Assembly: GCA_017430945.1 (NCBI GenBank)
Contig: JAFRMB010000045.1
Span: 1 to 45,595, forward strand
From: Clostridia bacterium
GTDB taxonomy: Bacteria; Bacillota_A; Clostridia; Christensenellales; Aristaeellaceae
Reading direction: 5' to 3'
Length of the DNA stretch: 45,595 nt
Positions 8,508-16,467 of this stretch are shown piece by piece (positions within the stretch are counted from its first letter, which is position 1; each line of letters begins with the position of its first letter). The position numbers and the translations under genes were made by a program. The notes below the pieces were generated by a model. That model was not told the DNA's origin, did not search any database, and saw nothing but the letters and a program-made list of their open reading frames with translations.

Positions 8508-9677
8508 ATGAAAAGGCGGATGGCACTGGCGCTGATAATGCTTCTATCGGTCGTTTTCATCGATCCTTCGGCTGCGATGGCGGAAACGGATGGCAGCCTG
8601 CTGAAAAAAGCGAAGGAAGACGGGGTCTACGACCGATCGACGTTTGGCGATTATTCCTACAGGATCATTGACGATGCTGCCGTGGAGATCATGGAGTATA
8701 GCGGGGACGAAAGAGAGGTCGACATACCGGAAGAGATCGAAGGCCTTCCTGTATTTGCCATTGCAGAGAGCGGTTTCCGAGGCAATGGATCCATCGAGAA
8801 GGTGCATATCCCGGAAAGCATCATCTATATCGGTGCGCTCGCGTTTTGCGGCTGTAAAAACCTTTCGGAGGTGGATATGACACACGCTCTGGAGGAAGTG
8901 GGAGAGGGCGCACTGGAGGGAACGAAGCCCTATTATCTGTATGATACAGAGGGATTATACTACAGGACGTTCGAGAATGCCCAGGATATCAGTGAGATCG
9001 AAAGCTGGCGCTTCCTGAAAGGCAAAAAGATCATCCCGCTTTTGAACTGGCATCTGCTGGACGGGAGCCTGTATTTTCTGATGCCGAATGAGGCGAGGAC
9101 CTACGATCTGGATGAAGCGGATTATTCGATCGTGAGGCATGAAGTCAAAGAGGCTCGCCGCGATTACAACGGCCCTGCCCATAACACCATCACCGAAGTG
9201 TATCTGTGTGGAAGGGACGGAACCATCATATATATTGGGAGCGTGACCAATGAACCGCCGAAGGCGGGCTTGGTGCGCAAAGGCGTCAGCCTTGGCGGGA
9301 GAGAGGCGACTGCCATGCAGATGTGGGATATCATAAAGAGCATCTTTGTGGATCATACGATGGAGGATCTGCTCGACGCGTTCGACAACAGGCTCTATCG
9401 CGCCACATACGACGCGCTTCTCTCAGGCACGACGATCCAAAAAGGGTCGAGAGGGGAAAGCGCCCGCGGAATACAGCAAACGCTGAAGGACTTTGGGAAA
9501 TCCATCTCAGTCGACGGATCCGTTGGAGCAAAGACGATCGCGGTGCTCAACGAAGTGCAGCGGGAATACGGCCTTGAAATAACGGATTCAGTGGATGCAG
9601 GCGGATATGCAGAGCTTCTGAAACAGCTGTTGATACGCACGGACCCGGACAAGGCAGCTGCATTGCTGGATCCATGA
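8508..9677 (+). CDS. Secreted BspA-type leucine-rich-repeat protein with peptidoglycan-binding tail
   Basis: An exported surface protein of 389 residues. The ATG at 8508 has GGGAGGG upstream and begins a signal peptide (MKRRMALALIMLLSVVFI, cleavage near AMA-ET); an upstream in-frame ATG at 8475 gives a worse start. Residues about 45-135 hold BspA/LRR_5 repeats (VDIPEEIEGLPVFAIAESGF, then a repeat with VHIPESIIYIGALAFCGCKNL). The middle (about 140-305) is unrecognised. Residues about 315-380 are one PG_binding_1 domain (KGSRGESARGIQQTLKDFG, VDGSVGAKTI), which would hold it to the wall. It is visibly richer in A and T than its neighbours. BspA repeats are known from adhesion proteins, but no partner can be named. 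Confidence 0.8.
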   Translation: MKRRMALALIMLLSVVFIDPSAAMAETDGSLLKKAKEDGVYDRSTFGDYSYRIIDDAAVEIMEYSGDEREVDIPEEIEGLPVFAIAESGFRGNGSIEKVHIPESIIYIGALAFCGCKNLSEVDMTHALEEVGEGALEGTKPYYLYDTEGLYYRTFENAQDISEIESWRFLKGKKIIPLLNWHLLDGSLYFLMPNEARTYDLDEADYSIVRHEVKEARRDYNGPAHNTITEVYLCGRDGTIIYIGSVTNEPPKAGLVRKGVSLGGREATAMQMWDIIKSIFVDHTMEDLLDAFDNRLYRATYDALLSGTTIQKGSRGESARGIQQTLKDFGKSISVDGSVGAKTIAVLNEVQREYGLEITDSVDAGGYAELLKQLLIRTDPDKAAALLDP

Positions 9678-9837
9678 ATATGCACGGCCGGTCTGTGATG
9701 TACGCGCGGTGTTACAGCGCTGATGACACAGGGCGGCGCTTCCGTGCCCCGGATGAGGCGCCGCCTCTGCTCCCGGCGGCCGCGGGGCCAAACGGATACA
9801 GGCTCATCAGGCAACGACAGATCTGGAGGGATGACGT

Positions 9838-10689
9838 ATGAAGCGCTTGCTTGCATGGATGATCGCCGCGATGCTGCTCGCGACCGCGGGCGCGGCGGAG
9901 GGCAGCCTCAGGGACAAGGAGAGCTACGTCGGATTCATGGAAGTGGTGAACTGCGATGCCTGGGTGTCCCTGCGCGCCGCGCCGGACGTCTCGTCCGCGC
10001 GCCTGGCCCAGGTGCCGCTGGGCGAACTGGTGGAGGACTGCGTCCGGTTCAACGATGCGTTCTATTATGTCAGCTACGGCGGTCAGACGGGCTTCATACT
10101 GGGAGAATACCTGGAAGCGATAGAGGGTGACGATGAGGACCTCGACGACGATATCGATCCGGAAGGCATCGGGATCGGCGCCGATGGCCTGGAACCGGGC
10201 GAGGCGCCGGAGCGCGAAGCCGCCATCGCGGTGGAAGGGGAACAGGAGACGATCACCGAGCGCTATTATGCGAGCGACATGGGCTATTCCCTGTGGTATG
10301 ACAGCGATCTGTTCGAGGTCGTGGGCGGCGTCAGCGAGTCCGGCACGGGCAGCTTTCTGCTGGAAGGAAAGATCAACGGGCAGGGGATCATAGCGACAGT
10401 GGAGTGCCTGTCTCCGGAGGCCACCGGGCAGCGCGGCGATGACTATCTGAAGCGGATCCCCGCAGAATACGGCGTGACGGTGGTCGGCGATTCGAGCGGC
10501 GTCACGGAGAGCGGCGACACCTGGCGGTGCGTGTCCGGACTCCTGGATGACCGGGAGATGAGCTTCTATACGGTGACGAACGGGGAGCAGGAGGCTCAGC
10601 TGATCGCAACGCTCAGCCTTGAACTGGTCGAGGGTTTTTCGCCCCGCATCGATCATACCGTAGGGTCCGTCAGCTTTGCGGCGGAGTAG
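9838..10689 (+). CDS. Secreted SH3b-domain protein of unknown role
   Basis: A 283-residue exported protein. The signal peptide is MKRLLAWMIAAMLLATAGA, after a GGAGGG ribosome site. Residues about 35-85 look like a bacterial SH3 domain (WVSLRAAPDVSSARLAQVPLG, ending GQTGFILGEYL), a module that often binds peptidoglycan. A short acidic linker (EGDDEDLDDDIDPEG) leads to a C-terminal domain of about 150 residues that I do not recognise. It is mostly beta by eye, with the invariant-looking opening YSLWYDSDLFEVVGG. A hairpin in the 160-base gap before the gene (GGCGGCGC at 9732-9739 with GCGCCGCC at 9758-9765) may end the transcript of the previous gene. The gene ends at a terminator shared with the facing GerMN operon. 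Confidence 0.78.
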   Translation: MKRLLAWMIAAMLLATAGAAEGSLRDKESYVGFMEVVNCDAWVSLRAAPDVSSARLAQVPLGELVEDCVRFNDAFYYVSYGGQTGFILGEYLEAIEGDDEDLDDDIDPEGIGIGADGLEPGEAPEREAAIAVEGEQETITERYYASDMGYSLWYDSDLFEVVGGVSESGTGSFLLEGKINGQGIIATVECLSPEATGQRGDDYLKRIPAEYGVTVVGDSSGVTESGDTWRCVSGLLDDREMSFYTVTNGEQEAQLIATLSLELVEGFSPRIDHTVGSVSFAAE

Positions 10690-10723
10690 CGCTACAAGCT
10701 GCCGCCTGTGTGAGAAACAAATA

Positions 10724-10766
10724 AAAACCGGCTGTGCAGTCCTTTCGGGGCGGCACAGCCGGTTTT
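10724..10766. terminator. Bidirectional terminator between SH3b and GerMN genes
   Basis: A perfect 14-bp stem, AAAACCGGCTGTGC (10724-10737) with GCACAGCCGGTTTT (10753-10766). The A-run on one side and the T-run on the other let it stop transcription in both directions between two convergent genes. Confidence 0.92.
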
Positions 10767-10785
10767 ATGTCGATTTGAGGCGCTG

Positions 10786-12291
10786 TCAGGGCTCGCTCGG
10801 GTTTTCCGGTTCAGATACCAGGCCGGGATTGGGCATCAGCGGGCTCTTGAGGTAGATGCTGCCCGCCAGCGTCGAAGGCGCGAGACCTTCGATGTAAAAG
10901 CGCACGGCGTCTATGCCCTCCATGGCACAGAGCGTGTTCACGATGCAATAGACGAGCGCGCGCTCGTCCGCGGGCGTCAGCTGCTGACAGCTTCGGTAAA
11001 AGCTGCCGGAGAGGTTCACGCGCACCACGCCGCCCGAGAGCTGTAAACCCATGATGTCTGACGCGCCGACTGCGTCCGGTGCAGGGAAGCGCAGCGAGCC
11101 GTCGCCCTCGTAGTCGAACAGCTCTGCGAGTAGGCTGCGCGGCGACAGCGCGTTTCGCATGGATACGGGCTGGCGGACCAGCCGGAGCGTATCGTCCTGA
11201 GCCGCAAGATACAGCGTGGCGACGCTCCCCACGCGCCCGGAGAAGTCGCTCCTGTGGATAAGGCCGTCGTCGAAGCTCAAAGTCGCATTGCCGATCTGAA
11301 AGCTCGCCAGCGGCTGACCGTCCGCCTCGATGTGCACGGCATCCGTCTCGGGCAAGAAGGAGCACAGGGTCAGCGCCATGGAGGCGGCGAATTCCCAGGG
11401 ATCCAGACCGGCGAACGCCAGGTAGTTGGCCAGCGTCGCGGCGAAGTTCAGCGTCAGTACCCGCTCGCCGGTGGAGAGCGTTTCAAGGGTGGGCGCGGGA
11501 TCCGTAAGCTCGATGCCCGCCGGGATGGATATGGCGCTGCGCTCGCTGACAGGCCCGGCTTTCAGCGCTTCGATCAGCACTTCTGCATAGCGATCGCTGT
11601 CAAAGGAAAGCTTTCGAAGCTCGGGCACCAGCCAGCCGGATGCCGTGGGAAAGTAGAGCACGGCGACGCGCTCGACCGGGATGCCGCCCCCGGCCGCAAG
11701 GTGTTCGTGCTCGGCGAGCAGCTGCGCGTAAGAAGCGGTGACGCTGGAAACGACTTCGGTCTGAACGCCCATGGGCAGCCGGCCGAAGCTGCCGGCCTGT
11801 CCGCCGATCAGCACGTTGACGCCCTGCACGTCTTCGATGCCCAGCAGCGTGTTGCCGATGGCTGTCACCTGGGCCAGCAGATCCTGTTCGCTTTGGGCGC
11901 TCCTGGCGTCGATCGAGAGATTGACCGTAGCGATGCCGCAACCGTATTCGCATGAGAGCAGGTGGGTATCGCCGGGAGAGATATGGGCATCCTGACTGCC
12001 GGACGGGCTCAGCAGAGCCTTGACCGTCGCCTCGATAAGCGTCTCGCCGGCGTCGGCGCGTATGCCGGTGGTGACCGTGGAAAAGCCGGTGCCGTCGGAC
12101 ATGGGGTAGTACAGCGCTACGTTGGTGAGCCGGGAGGGAAGTCTTTCGCCCAGGAACATGGACTGGGGCTCAGCCGAAGGCTCGGGCAAAGGGATGTCTT
12201 CAGGCGATTCGCCGCTCTGGCGGGGCACGCAGCCTGTCAGCAGCATCACCAGCGCCGCAAGCAGCGCGGCAAGCTTCAGGTAAGTCGCCAT
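10786..12291 (-). CDS. Lipoprotein with three GerMN domains, third gene of a two-component operon
   Basis: A membrane-anchored outer-face lipoprotein of 501 residues. The start at 12291 is chosen because GGAGGT lies six bases before it and it opens a lipoprotein signal (MATYLKLAALLAALVMLLTG, then Cys21); the longer frame from 12324 would bury the signal. Three GerMN repeats follow, at about 55-170, 200-325 and 345-480. Each pairs a strand such as VALYYPMSDGTGF, VAVLYFPTASGWL or VATLYLAAQDDTL with a helix and a closing NVLIGG, VHIEADGQ or VRFYIEGL strand. GerMN domains occur in the spore protein GerM and in actinobacterial LpqB. LpqB lies behind mtrA-mtrB and modulates the MtrB kinase. The same order here (regulator, kinase, GerMN lipoprotein) supports a sensory partner role, as inference. 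It lacks the beta-propeller of LpqB. Confidence 0.88.
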   Translation of the reverse strand: MATYLKLAALLAALVMLLTGCVPRQSGESPEDIPLPEPSAEPQSMFLGERLPSRLTNVALYYPMSDGTGFSTVTTGIRADAGETLIEATVKALLSPSGSQDAHISPGDTHLLSCEYGCGIATVNLSIDARSAQSEQDLLAQVTAIGNTLLGIEDVQGVNVLIGGQAGSFGRLPMGVQTEVVSSVTASYAQLLAEHEHLAAGGGIPVERVAVLYFPTASGWLVPELRKLSFDSDRYAEVLIEALKAGPVSERSAISIPAGIELTDPAPTLETLSTGERVLTLNFAATLANYLAFAGLDPWEFAASMALTLCSFLPETDAVHIEADGQPLASFQIGNATLSFDDGLIHRSDFSGRVGSVATLYLAAQDDTLRLVRQPVSMRNALSPRSLLAELFDYEGDGSLRFPAPDAVGASDIMGLQLSGGVVRVNLSGSFYRSCQQLTPADERALVYCIVNTLCAMEGIDAVRFYIEGLAPSTLAGSIYLKSPLMPNPGLVSEPENPSEP

Positions 12292-12320
12292 GTCGGACCT
12301 CCTTTCCCGTCCTTCTGTGT

Positions 12321-13790
12321 TCAATCCTCCAGCCGGCGCGCGGCCAGCGGAAGCTGTATGGTGAAAGTCGTGCCCTTGCCGAGGACGCTGTCCGGCACGA
12401 TGGTCCCGCCGTGGGAGAGCACGATCTGCTTGACGATGGACAGGCCGAGGCCCGTGCCGCCCGTCTCGCGCGAGCGCGCCTTATCCACGCGGTAGAAGCG
12501 ATCGAAGATGTGGGGGAGGTCCTCGGCGGGAATGCCTTCGCCCGTATCCTGGATGCGAATGACCGCGGTGCGCCCCGAACGGGTCAGCGTGCAGTGCACC
12601 TCGCCCCCGCGCGGCGTGTACTTGATCGCGTTGTCGATGACGTTGTAGATCACCTGCTGAAGCTTCAGCCGGTCTCCCGTGACGACCATCTGGTCCCGCG
12701 CGGCGCACTCGAGCTCGATGCCGTTCTCACGGGCGAGGGGGGAGAGCCGCTGGGTCTGTTCCAGCAGCAGCGAGGACATCTCGACGTCCTCCAGCTTCAG
12801 CTTCATGGCGCCTGCGTCGATGTTCACCAGCGTCAGCAGGTCGGATACGATGCTGTTCAGGCGGTCGATCTCCTTGTTGACGTCTGTCAGGAATTCCTTG
12901 GTCATACCGGGATCGAAGGGGTCCTGGTACATGAGCGTCTCGATCAGGATCTTCATCGTGCTGAGCGGTGTCTTGAGCTCGTGGGACGCGTTGGAAACGA
13001 ACTGGTTTCTGGATTTGTCCAGCTGTTCCAGGCGTTCGGACATCGAGTTGAATGCCGCGGCGAGGCTGGCGAATTCGTTCTTGCCGTGCACCTTGACGCG
13101 CGCCGAAAGGTCGCCCCGACTCATGCGCGCGATGCCCTCATTCAGCTCGGCGATGGGCCGCGTGATGGTCCTGAGCACGAACACGTTGACCAGCATCACC
13201 GCGGCGGCCACGATGATGAGCCAAAAGAGGGTCTTCATCTGGATCTCGCGCAGGCTTTCGTAGATCTCCTGCACCTGGGAGATGTAGACCAGTACGCCTT
13301 GAAGATGGCCGCTCTCATAGATGCCGCTGGCATATACGCCGGTCATGGCGGTCACGGGCGAGAAGGCGTTGAGCGCCGCCCGCAGCCAGTAGGTGCCGGT
13401 ATTGCCCGCGTCATAATAGCCGTAATCGCTGGCGCCGCCCCTGATCACATTGTCGATCTCGCGGGTGATGAAGCGCGTGCCGTTCAGGCGGGAATCGGTG
13501 TCCACCTGGACCACGCACCAGGGATCCAGCACCAGCACGCGGCTCGAGGCGCCGGCGGCGGCTTCCGAAGCGACGGCAAACATTTCCGGCGCATCAAAAG
13601 CGACCATATCGTCGCCGAACTGCTCGGAGAGGTTTTCGGCGATTCTCTGGTCGTCTTTGGTGCGCTGTGTAAACAGATATTCGCCCACCAGCTGGATCAA
13701 CGAAACGCCGATGACGACGAATGCGGCGATGATGATCAGCAGATAGGCGATGGTGACCTTCCAGCGTATGGAATGTATAAAGGTTTTAAT
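12321..13790 (-). CDS. Sensor histidine kinase (WalK/MtrB type), probable ATT start
   Basis: Membrane sensor kinase partner of the regulator encoded just upstream. Domain order: TM1 (VTIAYLLIIIAAFVVIGVS), an extracellular sensor segment of about 140 residues, TM2 (TLFWLIIVAAAVMLVNVFVL), HAMP (RPIAELNEGIARMSRGDLSA), the HisKA phospho-acceptor box (SNASHELKTPLSTM), and a HATPase domain with NVIDNAIKYTP, DTGEGIP, FDRFYR and GTGLGLSIV. There is no PAS domain. The first ATG/GTG/TTG codon in frame is a TTG at 13700, which would cut TM1 in half. The frame stays open upstream to an ATT at 13790 that overlaps the regulator's TAA stop (GATTAA), so translation is probably coupled and starts there. The HK stop lies 29 bases before the lipoprotein start. 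Confidence 0.9.
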   Translation of the reverse strand: MKTFIHSIRWKVTIAYLLIIIAAFVVIGVSLIQLVGEYLFTQRTKDDQRIAENLSEQFGDDMVAFDAPEMFAVASEAAAGASSRVLVLDPWCVVQVDTDSRLNGTRFITREIDNVIRGGASDYGYYDAGNTGTYWLRAALNAFSPVTAMTGVYASGIYESGHLQGVLVYISQVQEIYESLREIQMKTLFWLIIVAAAVMLVNVFVLRTITRPIAELNEGIARMSRGDLSARVKVHGKNEFASLAAAFNSMSERLEQLDKSRNQFVSNASHELKTPLSTMKILIETLMYQDPFDPGMTKEFLTDVNKEIDRLNSIVSDLLTLVNIDAGAMKLKLEDVEMSSLLLEQTQRLSPLARENGIELECAARDQMVVTGDRLKLQQVIYNVIDNAIKYTPRGGEVHCTLTRSGRTAVIRIQDTGEGIPAEDLPHIFDRFYRVDKARSRETGGTGLGLSIVKQIVLSHGGTIVPDSVLGKGTTFTIQLPLAARRLED

Positions 13791-14478
13791 CCTTGTCTGT
13801 GAAATAGTAGCCCACTCCCCACTTGGTGAAGATGTATTCAGGCTGGCTCGGCACCTTTTCGATCTTCTCGCGCAGGCGGCGGATATGTACGTCTACCGTG
13901 CGCAGGTCGCCCAGGTAGTCGTATTTCCAAATGGTCTCCAGCAGGCTCTCGCGGGAGAATACCTTGCCGCGGTTCGTGACGAACAGCTGCAGCAGGTCGA
14001 ATTCCTTCGCGGTCAGGTTGACCTCGCGACCGGCGACGGAAACGGAGCGGTTGTTGACGTTGAGCTGCATGTCCCTTACGGTGATGATCCGCTGGCCCGT
14101 CTCGCGCTGCATCATGGCGGTGCGGCGGAAGATGGTCTTGATGCGGGTCTTGACCTCGAGGATATTGAAGGGCTTGGTCATGTAATCGTCCGCGCCGTAT
14201 TCCAGGCCCAGGATCTTGTCCATGTCGTCGCCCTTGGCGGTCAGCATGATGATGGGCACGTTGGACCGCTCGCGGATGCGCTGGCACACCTCGATGCCGT
14301 CGATCTTCGGCAGCATGACGTCCAGAAGCACGAGATCGTACTGCCCGGCAAAGAACTTGTTGATGGCCTCCTCGCCGTCCTGCGCGGAATCCGTCTCGTA
14401 GTTGTCCTGCTCAAGAGAATATTTCAAACCTTTTACGATCAAAGGCTCATCGTCGACGATCAGGATCTTTTTGGGCAT
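13786..14478 (-). CDS. OmpR/PhoB-family response regulator (WalR/MtrA type)
   Basis: DNA-binding regulator of the adjacent kinase. The receiver domain (1-120) has the acidic pocket VDDEP, phospho-acceptor Asp53 in LVLLDVMLPKIDG, the switch TAK and the KPF lysine. A winged-helix effector domain (about 135-228) ends with WKYDYLGDLRTVDVHIRRLR and EYIFTKWGVGYYF, the classic OmpR-family recognition helix and wing. The 230-residue length is standard. GAGGAGGAAACGGGT precedes the ATG. It is the first gene of the operon, read from the strong promoter at 14556-14584. Sequence style is closest to WalR/YycF and MtrA, both essential wall-homeostasis regulators, and its neighbours are wall enzymes; the regulon itself is not shown by sequence. 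Confidence 0.94.
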   Translation of the reverse strand: MPKKILIVDDEPLIVKGLKYSLEQDNYETDSAQDGEEAINKFFAGQYDLVLLDVMLPKIDGIEVCQRIRERSNVPIIMLTAKGDDMDKILGLEYGADDYMTKPFNILEVKTRIKTIFRRTAMMQRETGQRIITVRDMQLNVNNRSVSVAGREVNLTAKEFDLLQLFVTNRGKVFSRESLLETIWKYDYLGDLRTVDVHIRRLREKIEKVPSQPEYIFTKWGVGYYFTDKD

Positions 14479-14555
14479 ACCCGTTTCCTCCTCAAATCAG
14501 GGATCAGCGGAAAAAATGATGCTCAGCGACATCACTATTTCATGATTTTGTTATC

Positions 14556-14584
14556 ATTATACACGAATCCTGACATCATTTCAA
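14556..14584 (-). promoter_or_regulatory. Promoter of the regulator-kinase-GerMN operon
   Basis: On the minus strand TTGAAA (14584-14579), a 17-base spacer and TATAAT (14561-14556): nearly consensus. A GACATCA heptamer occurs twice on the plus strand, at 14528-14534 and 14572-14578, on either side of the -10. The copies are 44 bases apart, about four helical turns, so they may mark a regulator site. Confidence 0.85.
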
Positions 14585-14622
14585 GTTTATTTTTTTAAAT
14601 GTTAGGTTTTTCGTCTCGATAC

Positions 14623-14651
14623 TGTACAAATCTGTAGAATGATGATAATAT
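14623..14651 (+). promoter_or_regulatory. Promoter of the first D,D-carboxypeptidase gene
   Basis: TGTACA (14623-14628), 17 bases, TAATAT (14646-14651), in an AT-rich stretch with upstream T-tracts. It diverges from the promoter at 14556-14584. The TGTACAAA element recurs at the same position in the promoter of the second carboxypeptidase. Confidence 0.55.
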
Positions 14652-14708
14652 AAATGGACATAGAGGCTCAGGCCTGCTGTATGCACCATGATGAAGGAGC
14701 ACTGTACC

Positions 14709-16247
14709 ATGACCTTGTCCCGTAAGGTTTTTTCGATATCGCTTTCACTGCTGTTGCTGTTGGCCGTCGTCATGCCGGCACTGGCGGTGACGCCGAACGA
14801 TTACAATGCCGACACGCCGGCGGTCCTCGAAAACGGCCATCTCTATGCGGAGTCCGCGTTCCTCATGGATATGGATACGCAGGAAGTGCTCCTGTCCAAG
14901 AACTCGAGGGTGCGCGTATACCCGGCGAGCACCACCAAGATCATGACGCTGCTGCTGGCGCTGGAGAGCGATATCGCGCTGGACCAGGAGGTGACCATCC
15001 CGCGGGAGGCCGCCGACATCCCGCAGGGCAGCTCCGTGATCGGCATCAAGCCAAACGATCGGATGACCTGGATCGACCTTCTGTACGGCTTTATGCTGCG
15101 CTCCGGCAACGACGGTTCCAACGCGATCGCCGTGCTGGTATCCGGTTCCATACCGGCCTTCGTCAATCAGATGAACCTGAAGGCGATGCAGCTGGGCTGC
15201 GAAGGCACCCACTTCGTGAACGCGCACGGCTATCACGATCAGGATCACTATACCACGGCTCAGGATCTGGCGCGCATCTCGCTGTACGCCATGCAGAACG
15301 AGACGTTCCGGGAGATCGTCGGGACCGGGCACCGCACCATCAGCATCACGCGTGGGGGCAAGACGGCGAAGGGCACCGTCGAGAATCGCAACAGCCTGCT
15401 CGTGACAGAGTCGAAATACTACTACAGCGGCGCCAACGGCATCAAGACCGGCCACCACAACAAAGCGGGACGCTGCGTGGTCGCGTCTGCCAGCAGAAGC
15501 GGCGTGGACCTGCTGGCGGTCGTGATGGACTGCGCCACCGAGCAGCGGCAGTGGGCGGACGCGCACAAGCTGTTCGACTACGGGTTTTCACAGTATGCGC
15601 CGTATTCCATGGCGGAGATCCTGAACCGCATGCAGGCGGAGGTCTGCGACGTGACGATCGACAACGCGAGCGAAAACGATGCAAACGGCGGAAGGATGCT
15701 GCTCAGATACGGCACCGTCACCAACGGCGACGTGAGTCGCATGGTCCAGCGCAACTCTGACGCCGCGATGCAGCGGGTGTTCGAGGATGTGCGCAGCACG
15801 CTGAATATCGAGTGGGATCGCGAGCTCGTGGCGCCCATTGAGGCGGGTGAGAAGCTTGGCACCGCATCCTTTACGGCGCCCGGCGGCGAGACCGTCACCG
15901 CGGAGCTGGTCGCGTCCCGCAGCGTCGAGCCCAGGCCGACGCCCACGCCGTCTCCGACGCCCAAGCCCTCAAAAGCGCCGAAGAAGAAGGAGAACAAGTC
16001 TGAAAAACAGGAAGATGAACTTCAGATCGATGAGGTCGAGCCGTCCAATCCGAGAAACGACGCGCTCATGCGCCTGATCGTCATGCTGCTGATCCTGGCG
16101 CTGCTGCTCGCGGCGGGACTGCTGATCTACACCCACAGGCGCAAGGAGCGCATGAAGCGGGAAGCTGCCCGCAAGCGCGCGCTGCAGCGGCGCAGGCAGG
16201 CGGAGATCAAACGACAGAGGCTCGGGCAAACGGAACGGGATCGCTGA
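14709..16247 (+). CDS. D-alanyl-D-alanine carboxypeptidase (DacF/PBP5 family), first copy
   Basis: Removes the terminal D-Ala from peptidoglycan pentapeptides outside the membrane and so limits 4-3 cross-linking. The ATG at 14709 has AAGGAG upstream and starts the signal peptide (TLSRKVFSISLSLLLLLAVV, cleavage after ALA); the ATG at 14688 precedes the ribosome site. Catalytic motifs are all present: SxxK as STTK (Ser74, Lys77), SGN (SGNDGSN) and KTG (Lys246 in GIKTGHH). A C-terminal beta domain follows to about residue 405, then a Pro/Thr and Lys/Glu-rich linker (PTPTPSPTPKPSKAPKKK), a membrane helix (LIVMLLILALLLAAGLLIY) and a short basic cytoplasmic tail. Family members usually end in an amphipathic helix, so the full membrane span is distinctive. 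Length 512. Confidence 0.95.
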   Translation: MTLSRKVFSISLSLLLLLAVVMPALAVTPNDYNADTPAVLENGHLYAESAFLMDMDTQEVLLSKNSRVRVYPASTTKIMTLLLALESDIALDQEVTIPREAADIPQGSSVIGIKPNDRMTWIDLLYGFMLRSGNDGSNAIAVLVSGSIPAFVNQMNLKAMQLGCEGTHFVNAHGYHDQDHYTTAQDLARISLYAMQNETFREIVGTGHRTISITRGGKTAKGTVENRNSLLVTESKYYYSGANGIKTGHHNKAGRCVVASASRSGVDLLAVVMDCATEQRQWADAHKLFDYGFSQYAPYSMAEILNRMQAEVCDVTIDNASENDANGGRMLLRYGTVTNGDVSRMVQRNSDAAMQRVFEDVRSTLNIEWDRELVAPIEAGEKLGTASFTAPGGETVTAELVASRSVEPRPTPTPSPTPKPSKAPKKKENKSEKQEDELQIDEVEPSNPRNDALMRLIVMLLILALLLAAGLLIYTHRRKERMKREAARKRALQRRRQAEIKRQRLGQTERDR

Positions 16248-16256
16248 TCCCGACGC

Positions 16257-16297
16257 GGCCGCCGCACCGGTGGAAATGGTTGCGGCGGTCTGCTTTT
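16257..16297 (+). terminator. Terminator after the first D,D-carboxypeptidase
   Basis: CCGCCGCA (16259-16266) pairs with TGCGGCGG (16281-16288); the flanking CC and GG extend it with one bulge, and TTTT follows at 16294-16297. It separates the two paralogues into different transcripts, in agreement with a new promoter at 16382. Confidence 0.75.
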
Positions 16298-16381
16298 GGC
16301 TGCGACGCGATCGCACCGGGGAACTCTGACGATGAAAATCCCGTCAAACGGGGCATATTGCGTAATATTTTCGGCGTTCCC

Positions 16382-16410
16382 TGTACAAACGCGGGAATTG
16401 ATGTTATAAT
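16382..16410 (+). promoter_or_regulatory. Promoter of the second D,D-carboxypeptidase gene
   Basis: TGTACA (16382-16387), a 17-base spacer and a perfect TATAAT (16405-16410). The TGTACAAA element is shared with the promoter at 14623. Just upstream, ATTGCGTAATA (16357-16367) resembles the ATTGCGATAATA that overlaps the L,D-transpeptidase promoter. The untranslated leader carries a small hairpin, ATGCCC (16425-16430) with GGGCAT (16439-16444). Confidence 0.75.
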
Positions 16411-16467
16411 CCATTTGTAGTAAAATGCCCATCAGGACGGGCATATGAAGATTGAGTGAGGTTGATC

